A stretch of 64,000 nucleotides of DNA. Origin: DASZIT01 sp036268775. Its GTDB lineage: Bacteria; Actinomycetota; Acidimicrobiia; Acidimicrobiales; RAAP-2. Each line of letters opens with the position of its first letter. The first letter of the stretch is position 1. Under the pieces are notes generated by a model that had not been told where the DNA came from, did not search any database, and saw only the letters and a list, made by a program, of their open reading frames with translations. The stretch is from assembly GCA_036268775.1 (NCBI GenBank), contig DATATM010000025.1, positions 141,265 through 205,264 on the forward strand. The letters run 5' to 3'. The position numbers and the translations under genes were made by a program. Positions 17,660-26,772 of the stretch are shown here, piece after piece.

Positions 17660-18883
17660 GTGGCCTTCGACGTCAGCGAGATCGAACTCCACTTCCGGCG
17701 CGAGTACGGCCGGGCCGTGGCCACCCTGGTCCGCTCCTTCGGTGACATCGACGTCGCAGAAGAAGCGGTCCAGGAGGCCTTCATGGTGGCCATCGAACGA
17801 TGGCCGGTGACCGGCCTCCCCCCGAATCCGGGTGGGTGGATCACCACCACGGCCCGGAATCGCGCCATCGACCGCCTGCGACGCGAGGCATCCCGTCATG
17901 ACCGACATGCTCAAGCCACCCTCTTGCACGAAAGCCGCCAACCACCCGAACCGGTGGGTCCGGTGATCGACGACCGCCTGCGGCTCATCTTCACCTGCTG
18001 TCACCCGTCTCTGGCTCCCAGCGCCCAGGTGGCGTTGACCCTGCGATTGCTCGGAGGCCTCCAGACTCCGGAGATCGCCCGGGCCTTCCTGGTGCCGGAG
18101 GCGACCATGGCCCAACGACTGGTCCGGGCCAAGCGCAAGATCAGCGCCGCCGGGATCCCCTATCGCGTCCCCGAGGATGCCGAGCTGCCGGACCGGCTCC
18201 GGGCGGTGCTGGCCGTGATCTATCTGGTGTTCAACGAGGGGTACTCGGCCTCGGTCGGCGATGTCCTGGTTCGGGAGGATCTGTGCGCGGAGGCCATCCG
18301 GCTGGCCCGCCTGTTGGCCGAGTTAATGCCGGACGAACCTGAGGTCATCGGACTGCTCGCCCTGATGCTGTTGACCCACTCCCGGCGAGCCGCCCGGCTG
18401 GACTCGGACGGATCATTGGTGCTGTTGCCGTATCAGGACCGCTCGCTCTGGGACCGGGCGCTGGTGGAAGAAGGACAAGGACTGGTTCGGGCCCTGCTCC
18501 GGCGCAACCTGCCCGGCCCATACCAGATCCAGGCCGCCATCAACGCGGTGCACAGCGACGCCCCCACCGCCTCGCACACTCAATGGGGCCAGATCCTCGC
18601 GCTCTACGACCAGCTGATGGAGTACGCCCCCAACCCGGTGGTGGCGCTCAACCGGGCGGTGGCGGTGGCCGAGGTGGCCGGCCCGGAGGAAGCGCTGGCC
18701 CTGGTCGATCGCCTCGACCTGGACGGCTATCACCTGTTCCACGCCACCCGGGCCGATCTGCTCGAACGGCTGGGTCGCTATCCCGACGCGGGGTCGGCGT
18801 ACAGCGCCGCCCTGGCTATCGCCACCAACGAGGCCGAGCGGAGCTTTCTGGAGCAGCGCCGACGAGCGGTCCTCGACCACTGA
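17660..18883 (+). CDS. ECF42-type RNA polymerase sigma factor with C-terminal helical extension
   Basis: A 407-residue sigma-70 family regulator. Region 2 (about 10-85) contains FGDIDVAEEAVQEAFMVAIERWP. Region 4 (about 115-165) contains the helix-turn-helix TPEIARAFLVPEATMAQRLVRAKRKI. A long C-terminal extension of over 200 residues, carrying NEGYSAS and TPR-like helices, is characteristic of the ECF42 group. These regulators have no anti-sigma factor; the extension and the adjacent DGPF protein are thought to modulate activity. The GTG start at 17660 follows the DGPF stop by 6 nt. Target promoters are unknown; its own operon is a likely target. Confidence 0.85.
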   Translation: MAFDVSEIELHFRREYGRAVATLVRSFGDIDVAEEAVQEAFMVAIERWPVTGLPPNPGGWITTTARNRAIDRLRREASRHDRHAQATLLHESRQPPEPVGPVIDDRLRLIFTCCHPSLAPSAQVALTLRLLGGLQTPEIARAFLVPEATMAQRLVRAKRKISAAGIPYRVPEDAELPDRLRAVLAVIYLVFNEGYSASVGDVLVREDLCAEAIRLARLLAELMPDEPEVIGLLALMLLTHSRRAARLDSDGSLVLLPYQDRSLWDRALVEEGQGLVRALLRRNLPGPYQIQAAINAVHSDAPTASHTQWGQILALYDQLMEYAPNPVVALNRAVAVAEVAGPEEALALVDRLDLDGYHLFHATRADLLERLGRYPDAGSAYSAALAIATNEAERSFLEQRRRAVLDH

Positions 18884-18910
18884 TCCGTGCCCGGCGATCC
18901 GGCCGGCTGC

Positions 18911-19501
18911 TCACCGGGAACCGTCGTCGAAACGATTGCGGTCGGCGTCCTTCGGGTCCGCCCCGGGCTGGAGCCCGACAGAGGACAGCAACTTCTCCCG
19001 ATCGGAAGCCGACCGGAGACGGATGAAGGTCAGGTTGGCCCAGGCCGGGTCGGTCATGGTCGCCGAGTAGCGATCCCGGTAGGCCTGATGCTGGGTCCAC
19101 GACCAGGCGATGATCGACTTGGCCGGGTCGGTGGAGAGGAGGTTGCGCCAGTGCTCACGGTTTCCATTCCACAGCTCCCGCCGGCGCAATACCCGGCCCA
19201 GGCTCCGAGAGACGACCCGGAAGGTGACCAGGGCCCGGGGCGGATCCACCCAGACCACGGTGTCCGCCCGTCCCCAGACGACATCCCTCCCGTTCAGGTA
19301 ATTCCCGTCAACCACCCAGCCGCCCGTGGCAGTCAGATCGGCCACCTGGCGGCGGAACTCGTCGGCCGGCAGTTCGGTCCAGTTGGGCAGGTGGAAGACG
19401 GCGTCCAGCTCGATGTAGGGAACGCCGAGCCGTGCCGCCAGCCTCGCCGCCAGCCAGGATTTCCCCGATCCCGAGTTGCCCACCACCGAGACACGCCGCA
19501 C
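18911..19501 (-). CDS. P-loop kinase (adenylate kinase/FlaR-like)
   Basis: A 196-residue nucleotide-binding protein. Walker A is VVGNSGSGKSWLAARLA at the N-terminus, followed by YIELDAVFHLPNW and WVVDGNYL, the pattern of small P-loop kinases once called DNA topology modulation protein FlaR. Length and motifs fit that group. The phosphoryl acceptor is unknown and the topology role is historical naming only. It lies 18 nt downstream of the DUF427 gene and is convergent with the sigma factor gene. Confidence 0.75.
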   Translation of the reverse strand: MRRVSVVGNSGSGKSWLAARLAARLGVPYIELDAVFHLPNWTELPADEFRRQVADLTATGGWVVDGNYLNGRDVVWGRADTVVWVDPPRALVTFRVVSRSLGRVLRRRELWNGNREHWRNLLSTDPAKSIIAWSWTQHQAYRDRYSATMTDPAWANLTFIRLRSASDREKLLSSVGLQPGADPKDADRNRFDDGSR

Positions 19502-19519
19502 CTGGTCATCATGGCATCG

Positions 19520-20284
19520 CTAGGAAAAGTGGGTGTCGGGCCGTTCCCGCCTTTCGCCGTCGATCTCGATGTCGACCTTCTCATTGTAGAAGGCCACCAG
19601 CCCGGCGATCGGCAGCAATTGACGAGTGGGAAAATCGTAGGCCCAGGCCAAGTCGGGGAAGGTCTGGTCGCCTAGACGAACCGACCAGTAGTCGGTGGTC
19701 TGCCCCTTGTACGGACAGGAGGTCACGGTGTCGCTCGGCACCAGGTGCTCGAATTCCACCTCGGTTCGATTGAAGTAGTAGCGGGTCGGCAGGCCGGTTT
19801 CGAAAACCATCACCGGGGAGGATGACCGGGCCAGCTCGATGCCGTCGAGCCCGACCGTGACGGTGCGGGTCGAGCGGAGGGCATCGACCCGCGAGTAGGG
19901 GTCGCGAGGATGGACGAACACTTCTTCGTCCTCTTCGAACCAGCTGTCGAACGCCGACCAGTCGAACCGGACCCGGCCGGCGATACCGTCGATGTCCGAC
20001 TCGATGTAGAGGTGGGCAACCCCGGGGCGATCGAGGTCACCGGCGCGAATTCCGTAGCGCTTGGCCGTCCCCCGACCCCGCGGCTCCTCATGCTGCTCAT
20101 CGACCAGGATGTCGGCGTCGATGTCAGCCAGAGGAAGGTAGTACTGCGGGTAGTGGCTCCACTCCCACACGTAGATGGCCGAGGTGGTGTCGACGACGAA
20201 CCGATCCCCCAGCCGAGCCCTGACCCGGCGGGGGACGGGCTCCACGTGGTTGACCGGGACGATGGTCTGCGGGTAGTCGTTCAC
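19520..20284 (-). CDS. DUF427 domain-containing protein
   Basis: A 254-residue protein with two DUF427-like halves. The first is VRARLGDRFVVDTTSAIYVWEWSHYPQYY and the second TVTVGLDGIELARSSSPVMVFETGLPTRYYFNRTEV, followed by the typical TSCPYKGQTTDYWSV. DUF427 proteins are small beta folds, frequent in actinobacteria, whose biochemical role is unclear. No catalytic motif is obvious. It probably shares a transcript with the downstream kinase gene (18 nt). Confidence 0.8.
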   Translation of the reverse strand: MNDYPQTIVPVNHVEPVPRRVRARLGDRFVVDTTSAIYVWEWSHYPQYYLPLADIDADILVDEQHEEPRGRGTAKRYGIRAGDLDRPGVAHLYIESDIDGIAGRVRFDWSAFDSWFEEDEEVFVHPRDPYSRVDALRSTRTVTVGLDGIELARSSSPVMVFETGLPTRYYFNRTEVEFEHLVPSDTVTSCPYKGQTTDYWSVRLGDQTFPDLAWAYDFPTRQLLPIAGLVAFYNEKVDIEIDGERRERPDTHFS

Positions 20285-20357
20285 GGCACCTCCACGGGAT
20301 TTCGGCCGGCAACGGGCAGGGTGCCCTCATGGTAGGCACGGGCCCGTCCGCTTCGGG

Positions 20358-20999
20358 TCAGTGGTCGCCGCTGGCCAGCAGGCGAGTGACATCATCGGCG
20401 GTGGCCTCGACCAGCTCGATGAGGAGCGCGGCCCGGGTCGCCGGGTCATCGGTCTCCAGCAGCCGTTGTGCGTCCAGGGCCCCGCAGGGCGCCGAGCCGC
20501 AGAGGCGCCAGAGATACTCGATGGGTGGGTCGAGGTGGTGTTCATCGAGGGCGAGCGGCGGTGCGGCTCCCAACTCGGAGAGCAGTGCCCGGCAACGTCG
20601 GACCGCCCTCTCGGCCCGGCGGATCTCGGCCGCGCCCGGCTCGGAGACCGGTGGTTCCTCGGGGAGATGGGCGACCTCGGCCCGCGGGTAGGGGTCGTCC
20701 TCCAGCCAGCCGGTCACCCGGAATCGGCGGCCACCCTGGGTGGCGAGCAGCCGTCGCCCATCGTCGAAGATCGAGGTGCCCCGGATGTGGGCGACGGTGC
20801 CCACCTCCAGCCGGTGGTCACCACCGCCGACTTCCGATCCCCGGTCGATGAGGACCACCCCGAATTCCCGATCGCCGGCCAGGCAGTCCTCCGCGAGTGC
20901 CCGGTAGCGGGGCTCGAAGACGTGGAGGGGCAGTTCCGCGTGGGGGAAGAGCACCGTCGAGAGCGGGAACATCGGCAATCGACGCGCCGGTTCGGGCAT
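20358..20999 (-). CDS. LON substrate-binding (N-terminal) domain protein
   Basis: A 213-residue protein that matches the N-terminal domain of Lon protease only. It starts RRLPMFPLSTVLFPHAELPLHVFEPRYRALAEDCL and continues with EFGVVLIDRGSEVGG and a VGTVAHI strand. The AAA and protease domains are absent, as in other stand-alone LON-domain proteins of actinobacteria, so it may bind unfolded proteins or peptides. The start at ATG 20999 gives the conserved N-terminus. Its function is unproven. Confidence 0.8.
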   Translation of the reverse strand: MPEPARRLPMFPLSTVLFPHAELPLHVFEPRYRALAEDCLAGDREFGVVLIDRGSEVGGGDHRLEVGTVAHIRGTSIFDDGRRLLATQGGRRFRVTGWLEDDPYPRAEVAHLPEEPPVSEPGAAEIRRAERAVRRCRALLSELGAAPPLALDEHHLDPPIEYLWRLCGSAPCGALDAQRLLETDDPATRAALLIELVEATADDVTRLLASGDH

Positions 21000-21163
21000 C
21001 GCCAGACTCTGCCACGCGCTCCGGGTGGCCGCCAGCGCATGGCGGCCGGGGTCCTGACGAACATCGCCGGGTCGGCATGGTAAGAACTGACTATGAGCTG
21101 CAGGCGGGTGCCCTCGGCGGGGCGGCGGGCGATCCACTCGCCAGCCGGGACGAGGAGGGGCCG

Positions 21164-21676
21164 ATGACGAGCACCGACGTGCTGGTGGACGCCTTCGAGC
21201 GGATCCGCGATGCCGTGCACCCGGCAGTCAACGGCCTTTCGCTCGAGGAGTTGACCTTCCGTCCCGACCCCGAGTCCAACTCCATCGCCTGGCTGGTGTG
21301 GCATCTGACCCGGATCCAGGATGACCGGGTCGCCGGGCTCAATGACCGCGAACAGGTGTGGACGGCCGAGGGGTGGGTCGACCGTTTCGGTCTCCCGCTG
21401 GAGCCCTTGGACACCGGCTTCGGCCACGACCCCGCCACCGTGGCCGTGGTGGTCGCCGACGCCTTGTCCCTGCTCGGCTACTTCGAGGACGTCCACCGTC
21501 GGACCCTCGAGGTCCTCGGCTCCCTTAGTGAGTCGGACCTGGCCCGGGTGCTGGATCCGACCTGGGACCCACCCGAGACCGTGAGCAGTCGGCTGGTGGC
21601 GGTGGTGGTCGACGACCTCCAGCACGTGGGCCAGGCGGCCTACGTCCGAGGGATCGTCCAGCGCCTCTCCGAGTGA
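21164..21676 (+). CDS. DinB/DUF664-like four-helix protein
   Basis: A 170-residue protein of the DinB-like superfamily. The N-terminal helix contains IRDAVHPAVNGLSLEELTFRP. The metal-site histidines are in WLVWHLTRIQDDRVAG and in the C-terminal DLQHVGQAAYVRG. This resembles mycothiol-dependent maleylpyruvate isomerase and DUF664 proteins. ATG 21164 is preceded by GAGGAGGGG, a strong ribosome site, which decides against the longer frame. The gene stands alone and converges on the alcohol dehydrogenase. Confidence 0.75.
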   Translation: MTSTDVLVDAFERIRDAVHPAVNGLSLEELTFRPDPESNSIAWLVWHLTRIQDDRVAGLNDREQVWTAEGWVDRFGLPLEPLDTGFGHDPATVAVVVADALSLLGYFEDVHRRTLEVLGSLSESDLARVLDPTWDPPETVSSRLVAVVVDDLQHVGQAAYVRGIVQRLSE

Positions 21677-21692
21677 CCCGGGCGGCCCCGGC

Positions 21693-22799
21693 TCAGAAGG
21701 TGAGGACGCCCCGGGCCAGCTTGCCCGCCTCCATGTCCTCGACGATCTCCCGGAATCCCTCCAGCGGCCGTGACTCGGTGACCAACTCGTCGAGCATCAG
21801 CTGGCCCGACAGGTACATCTCGACCATCAGCGGGATGTCGTGGTGGGGACGGGAGGACCCGTACCGGCAACCGAGCAGGCCGCGATCGACATAGGCCAGG
21901 GCGTTCACGTCGACCGACACCTCGGTGCCCTGGGGGGGGATGCCGATGGCCAGGGCATTGCCGCCCCAGTCGAGGACGTCGAGGGCATTGCGCAGCACCG
22001 CCTGATGGCCCACGCAGTCGAAGGACCAGTTGACCCCGCCGGTCCACCCGAGGGCGCCGCTCAACTTGGACGGCCCGGGGGGGACGATCTCCCGGATGGC
22101 CGCCACCGCATCGGAGGTGGAGGCATCGACGAAGTGGGTGGCACCGAACTGGCGGGCCAGTCCGTCTTTGGACGACAGGGTGTCGACCGCGATGATCCGA
22201 CTGGCACCGGCGATGCGGAGCCCCTGGATCACGTTGAGTCCCACCCCGCCCACCCCGAACACCGCGGCGGTCTCCCCCGGCTTCACTTTGGCTCGGTTGA
22301 GCACCGCCCCCACGCCGGTCAGAACCCCACAGCCGATGAGGCAGGCCGAGGTCATCGGCACGTCTTTGGAGATCTTGACGGCTTGCACTTCCTGGACGAT
22401 GGTCGACTCGGCGAACACCGAGGTGGCGGCGAAGTTGGAGGCCGGCTCACCCTTGTAGGTGAAGGGCTGGGAGACATTGCCGAGCGTCTTCACACACCAG
22501 GTGGGATGCCCGGTGGAACAGGCCCGGCAGGTCCCGCAGCTGGCCAGGGTGGCGATGACCACATGGTCCCCGGGCTTCACCGAATGGACTTCGGACCCCA
22601 CCGCCTCGACCACGCCGGCACCCTCATGGCCGAGCACCGACGGCGACTTCCAGGGGATGGTCCCGTTGATCACCGAAAGGTCGCTGTGGCAGACCCCGGC
22701 GGCTCCGATCCCGACCTTTACTTCGGTCGGCCCCGGCTCCCCTACGGACAGCTGATCGGTGACCTCGACGTCGTCACCGGTGTACACAATGCCGCGCAC
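21693..22799 (-). CDS. Zinc-dependent alcohol dehydrogenase (class III/NDMA-type)
   Basis: A 368-residue medium-chain dehydrogenase. Catalytic zinc ligands are Cys37 (GVCHSD) and the GHE motif at 57-59. The structural zinc site is Cys88, Cys91, Cys94 and Cys102. The nucleotide-binding motif is VFGVGGVGLNVIQG. The segment with CLIGCGVLTGVGAV is typical of class III and NDMA-dependent alcohol dehydrogenases of actinobacteria, which oxidise alcohols or formaldehyde adducts. It lies 60 nt downstream of the fadD3-like gene on the same strand and may belong to the same steroid-related operon. Confidence 0.8.
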   Translation of the reverse strand: MRGIVYTGDDVEVTDQLSVGEPGPTEVKVGIGAAGVCHSDLSVINGTIPWKSPSVLGHEGAGVVEAVGSEVHSVKPGDHVVIATLASCGTCRACSTGHPTWCVKTLGNVSQPFTYKGEPASNFAATSVFAESTIVQEVQAVKISKDVPMTSACLIGCGVLTGVGAVLNRAKVKPGETAAVFGVGGVGLNVIQGLRIAGASRIIAVDTLSSKDGLARQFGATHFVDASTSDAVAAIREIVPPGPSKLSGALGWTGGVNWSFDCVGHQAVLRNALDVLDWGGNALAIGIPPQGTEVSVDVNALAYVDRGLLGCRYGSSRPHHDIPLMVEMYLSGQLMLDELVTESRPLEGFREIVEDMEAGKLARGVLTF

Positions 22800-22859
22800 G
22801 GCACTCCCCTCTCTTCTTATGCCCCGTCAATGGCGACGGGCTTCTGTGGATCGTTCCGC

Positions 22860-24587
22860 CTAGCCGGACTCAGGCTGTAGCTCGCTGGCGTTGAACTGGT
22901 CACGGAGGTCGCGCTTGAGCACCTTGCCGCTGGCGTTGGTCGGCAAGGCGTCAACCACCTCGACGAACTTCGGCGCCTTGAAATTGGCCAGGTGCTGGCG
23001 GGACCAGTCGGGCAGCGTACGGACGATCTCCTCGGACGATCCGCCCGGCACCGGCACCACGAAGGCACACCCGATCTCACCCATCCGGGGGTCCGGAACC
23101 CCGACCACCGCCACCTCCGCCACCTCTGGATGGTTGCGGAGGACCGCCTCGATCTCCGCCGGGTAGACGTTGAACCCGCCGGACACGTACATGTCCTTCA
23201 ATCGATCGGTGATCTCGATGTTGCCGTCGGCATCCATGACGCCGACATCTCCGGTGTGCAGCCATCCGTCGACGTCGATCGCCTCATCGGTGGAATCGGC
23301 ATCGTTGAAGTACCCGCGCATCACGTTGTAGCCGCGGACCACGATCTCGCCCGCCTCACCGCTGGCCACTTCTTCCCCATCGGGCCCGATGATCCGCACC
23401 TCGACGTCGGGGATGGCTCGGCCGGAGGTGCCGGCGATGACCTCCGCCGAGTCCCCCTGCCGGCACATGGTCACGGTGCCGGTGGCCTCGGTCAGGCCGT
23501 AGGCGGTGAGGACCGTCTCGATGCTCATCTCCGACCAGAGTCGATGCACCAGCTCGACCGGAATCAGGGCGGCGCCGGTCACCACCAGGCGGAGCGACGC
23601 CAGGTCGAACTTGTGGCGGTCGGGCCGGTCGAGGATCGACTGGAAGATGGTCGGGGGCCCCGGCAGCACCGAGATGTGCTCGGTGGCGATCCGGTCGAGG
23701 AGCACGTCGACGTCGAAGATCGGCTCGGCCACCATGGTGGCCCCGGTCATCAGGCAGGCCAGGATGCCGGCCTTGTAGCCGAAGGTGTGGAAGAACGGGT
23801 TGACGATCAGGTACCGGTCGCCTTTGCGCAGGCCGACGACTTCGGCCCAGGTGGCGAACGTCCGAAGGGTCTGGGCATGGGTGCTCATGGCGCCCTTGGG
23901 ATGGCCGGTGGTGCCGGAGGTGAAGATCAGGTCCGACATGTCACCGCTGGTGATCGAGGCGGTCCGGCCGGCGGCCACGTCGCTCGGCACGCAGGCTCCC
24001 TCCTTCAAGAAGGCGTGCCAGCTGACCACCTGGTCGCCCTTCTTGTGCCGGAGCAGCGCCCCTTCTTCGCCGGACGGGCTGGACTCCTCGGTCTCCCCAG
24101 CCCGTAACACCACCACCCGTTCGAGCTCCCGCAGCGGGCTCCCCGCTGCCGCCGCCTCCGCCAGCATGGCCGGGTAGTCGGTGCCCAGGAAGCCCTGCAC
24201 CGTGAAGAGAATCCGGGCTCCCGACTCCTTGAGGATGTAGGCGGCTTCGGCCCCCTTGTAACGGGTATTCAGCGGAACCAGGAGGGCACCGGCCCCCACC
24301 GCCCCCAGGGCGGCGATCACCCACTCGGCGCAGTTCGGCGCCCAGATCGCCACCCGGTCGCCCCGTTCGATGCCGTTGGCCAGTACCGCTCGGGTGGCGG
24401 CCGCCACCTCTTCCGCCAGTTGGTCGAAGGTCAGCCGGGTGGTCGTCCCCCCGGGTCCGTGGGCGTCCACCAGCGCTTCGGATTCACCGAATCTGGCCGC
24501 GGCATCCTCCACCAGGCCGGGGATGGTTCCCCACTGGAGATCCCCTCGGGGATCGGAGATATCTGACACTCCGTCAGGGTAGTGCAT
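22860..24587 (-). CDS. fadD3: FadD3-like acyl-CoA ligase (steroid HIP-CoA ligase candidate)
   Basis: A 575-residue adenylate-forming ligase. Motifs are FTSGTTGHPKGA, VLTAYGLTEATG, GWLHTGDVG, YVSGGFNVYPAEIE and PTNASGKVLKRDLR. The internal stretch NPFFHTFGYKAGILACL and VLPGPPTIFQS match mycobacterial FadD3, which activates the steroid C/D-ring intermediate HIP with CoA. The neighbours are ipdF- and fadE30-like genes, the classic partners, and this raises confidence well above the motifs alone. The start is ATG 24587; GTG 24569 is an alternative. The role in this organism is inferred. Confidence 0.75.
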   Translation of the reverse strand: MHYPDGVSDISDPRGDLQWGTIPGLVEDAAARFGESEALVDAHGPGGTTTRLTFDQLAEEVAAATRAVLANGIERGDRVAIWAPNCAEWVIAALGAVGAGALLVPLNTRYKGAEAAYILKESGARILFTVQGFLGTDYPAMLAEAAAAGSPLRELERVVVLRAGETEESSPSGEEGALLRHKKGDQVVSWHAFLKEGACVPSDVAAGRTASITSGDMSDLIFTSGTTGHPKGAMSTHAQTLRTFATWAEVVGLRKGDRYLIVNPFFHTFGYKAGILACLMTGATMVAEPIFDVDVLLDRIATEHISVLPGPPTIFQSILDRPDRHKFDLASLRLVVTGAALIPVELVHRLWSEMSIETVLTAYGLTEATGTVTMCRQGDSAEVIAGTSGRAIPDVEVRIIGPDGEEVASGEAGEIVVRGYNVMRGYFNDADSTDEAIDVDGWLHTGDVGVMDADGNIEITDRLKDMYVSGGFNVYPAEIEAVLRNHPEVAEVAVVGVPDPRMGEIGCAFVVPVPGGSSEEIVRTLPDWSRQHLANFKAPKFVEVVDALPTNASGKVLKRDLRDQFNASELQPESG

Positions 24588-24664
24588 TGGACTGAAGATT
24601 CTGTTTGAGCTGCGCCCCCGGTTGACCCGGTTCGGCACCGGTTCGGCTGGCATCCCCCCACCGC

Positions 24665-25477
24665 TCAGGGGTGCTGGCTGCTGACCGACACCACCTCGCC
24701 GGTCATGAAGGTGGCGTAGTCGCTGGCCAGAAACACGATGACGTTGGCCACCTCCCACACCTCGGCCCCCCGCCCGAAGACTTCCTTCTTGGTCAGCTCG
24801 GCCAGCTCATCGTCCGGCATCACCTTGTTGAGGAACGGATGGACCGCCAGGCTCGGGGACACCGCGTTGATCCTGACGTTGTGGGGCACCGCCTCCACCG
24901 CCGCACACCGGGTCAGCGCCATCACCCCGGCTTTGGCCGCCGCGTAGTGGGATTGGCCGGCTTGGGCCCGCCAGCCCAGCACCGAGGCGTTGTTGACGAT
25001 GACCCCGCCCTGGCCACGAGCGTAAAGATGTCGGAGGGCGGCACGGGTACAACGGAAGGTCCCGGTCAGGGTGATGTCGAGGACCAGCGCCCATTGCTCG
25101 TCGGTCATGTCGACGACGTCGACCTTCCCGCCCAGGCCGGCGTTGTTGACCGCGATGTCGAAGTATCCGTGGTGCTCGACGGTGGCGTCGTAGAGGTGCT
25201 GGACCTGGGCTTCGTCGGTGACATTGCAGGGGATGGCCAGTGGTCGCCGGCCGGAGAGCTCGGGCAGCTCGGCCAGGGCATCGGCCGCCTCGTTCAGCCG
25301 CCGCTCGTGGGCATCGGACAGCACCACCGTCGCCCCTTCCTCCACACAGCGCTTGGCGGTGGCGAACCCGATCCCGGTGCCGGCCGCCGCGGTGACCACC
25401 ACGATCTTCCCGGTGAGGAGTCCGTGGCCAGGAGGCGGGGTGGGAGCCTGGGGGGTATCGGAGGGGCCGCTGGTCAT
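24665..25477 (-). CDS. ipdF: IpdF-like short-chain dehydrogenase (steroid C/D-ring catabolism)
   Basis: A 270-residue SDR. The cofactor motif is TAAAGTGIGFATAKR (TGxxxGIG type) and the catalytic region is NNASVLGWRAQAGQSHYAAAKAG with Ser and YxxxK. It ends in FLASDYATFMTGEVVSVSSQHP. It closely resembles mycobacterial IpdF, the dehydrogenase that oxidises the hydroxyl group of a HIP-derived intermediate. The ATG at 25477 overlaps the stop of the fadE30-like gene (ATGA), so translation is coupled. It is followed by fadD3. Confidence 0.75.
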   Translation of the reverse strand: MTSGPSDTPQAPTPPPGHGLLTGKIVVVTAAAGTGIGFATAKRCVEEGATVVLSDAHERRLNEAADALAELPELSGRRPLAIPCNVTDEAQVQHLYDATVEHHGYFDIAVNNAGLGGKVDVVDMTDEQWALVLDITLTGTFRCTRAALRHLYARGQGGVIVNNASVLGWRAQAGQSHYAAAKAGVMALTRCAAVEAVPHNVRINAVSPSLAVHPFLNKVMPDDELAELTKKEVFGRGAEVWEVANVIVFLASDYATFMTGEVVSVSSQHP

Positions 25478-26670
25478 CGGAGTGCTCCCTTGGGTTCGGG
25501 CGGCAGGCCGAGGACCCGTTCGCCGATGATGTTCTTCTGAATCTCGTTGGATCCGCCGTAGATTGTCTCGGCGCGACTGAACATGAACGTCCGTTGGAAT
25601 TCGTCGAGCTCATAGGGAAAGGCTTCGGCCACCAACCCGGCCGGGCCCAGCACGTCGATGGCCAGTTCGCCGAGGCCCTGATGCCACGTCGCCCAGTAGA
25701 GCTTGATGATCGAGGCCTCGGGAGGTGCCACCGGACCGTCGATGCTAGAGAGGCTGCGCAGGGTATTGAACCGGAGGATCTCGAGCTCCCCATAGGCCCG
25801 GGCCAGCCGTTGCCGGACCACCGGATCAGCGGCCCGGCCGTTGGCCCGGGCGGCGTCCAGGAGGTGATCGAGTTCACGGCGGAAGGAGACCTGGTGGCCG
25901 AGCATGGCCACCCCTCGCTCGAAGGCGAGAGTGGCGAGGGCGACTCTCCAGCCGTCTCCCACCTCACCGAGCACGTTCTCCTCGGCTGTCCTGGCTCCAT
26001 CGAAGAAGACCTCGTTGAACTCGGAGGTCTTGGTCAACTGGGTGATGGGCCGGACCTCGATCCCCGGCTGGTCCATCGGCACCAGGAGGTAGGACAGCCC
26101 CCGGTGGCGGACTGACCCCGGCTCGGAGCGGCAGACCACGAAGCACCAGTCGGATTGGTGGGCCAGCGACGTCCATATCTTCTGGCCGGTGATCACCCAC
26201 TCGCCCGTCTCCGGGTCGAGGACGGCTTTGGTCTGGACATTGGCCAGGTCGCTCCCGGCATTCGGCTCCGAATACCCCTGGCACCAGAGCTCGGTGCCGT
26301 CCACGATCGGCGGTAGAAATCGGGCCTTCTGTTCCGGGGTCCCGTAGTGGATGATGGTGGGGCCGATGAGCCCCTCGCCGAGGACGCTGACCCGGCCCGG
26401 CGCCTTCGCCTTCACGTACTCCTCGTTGAAGATGACCTGGTGGGCGATGGACGCCCCCCGTCCGCCGTAGTCGGCCGGCCAGCCGAGACAGGTCCAACCG
26501 TCGGCGGCCAGTACCTTCTCCCATTCCAGCCGGGTCTCGAAGCCGAACGTCTCGTCCCCGGATCCCCCTCGACCGCCCAGAGCCGCGAACTCGCCGACCA
26601 CGTGGTCAGCCAGCCAGGCGCGCACCTGGTGTCGGAAGGCATCGTCCTCGGGTCGGTCTCGTAGGTCCAT
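25474..26670 (-). CDS. fadE30: FadE30-like acyl-CoA dehydrogenase
   Basis: A 398-residue flavin acyl-CoA dehydrogenase. Diagnostic segments are ELWCQGYSEPNAGSDLA and ITGQKIWTSLAHQSDWCFVV in the middle beta domain, and AETIYGGSNEIQKNIIGERVLGLP at the C-terminus. These match FadE30 of mycobacteria, which introduces a double bond in HIP-CoA degradation. It is first in the fadE30, ipdF, fadD3, adh unit on the minus strand. Upstream is a 233-nt divergent region shared with msrB, containing a CAAAC/GTTTG palindrome but no recognisable KstR2-type box. Confidence 0.75.
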   Translation of the reverse strand: MDLRDRPEDDAFRHQVRAWLADHVVGEFAALGGRGGSGDETFGFETRLEWEKVLAADGWTCLGWPADYGGRGASIAHQVIFNEEYVKAKAPGRVSVLGEGLIGPTIIHYGTPEQKARFLPPIVDGTELWCQGYSEPNAGSDLANVQTKAVLDPETGEWVITGQKIWTSLAHQSDWCFVVCRSEPGSVRHRGLSYLLVPMDQPGIEVRPITQLTKTSEFNEVFFDGARTAEENVLGEVGDGWRVALATLAFERGVAMLGHQVSFRRELDHLLDAARANGRAADPVVRQRLARAYGELEILRFNTLRSLSSIDGPVAPPEASIIKLYWATWHQGLGELAIDVLGPAGLVAEAFPYELDEFQRTFMFSRAETIYGGSNEIQKNIIGERVLGLPPEPKGALR

Positions 26671-26772
26671 GGCTGAGGTATGTCCTGGTCAGGTAGCCGG
26701 CCGGTGGGTCCAGCGGACCGGACGGGGTCCGGAGGGCGCTTCTCGGGTCGGGCAAATCTGACGCGACGTTAG

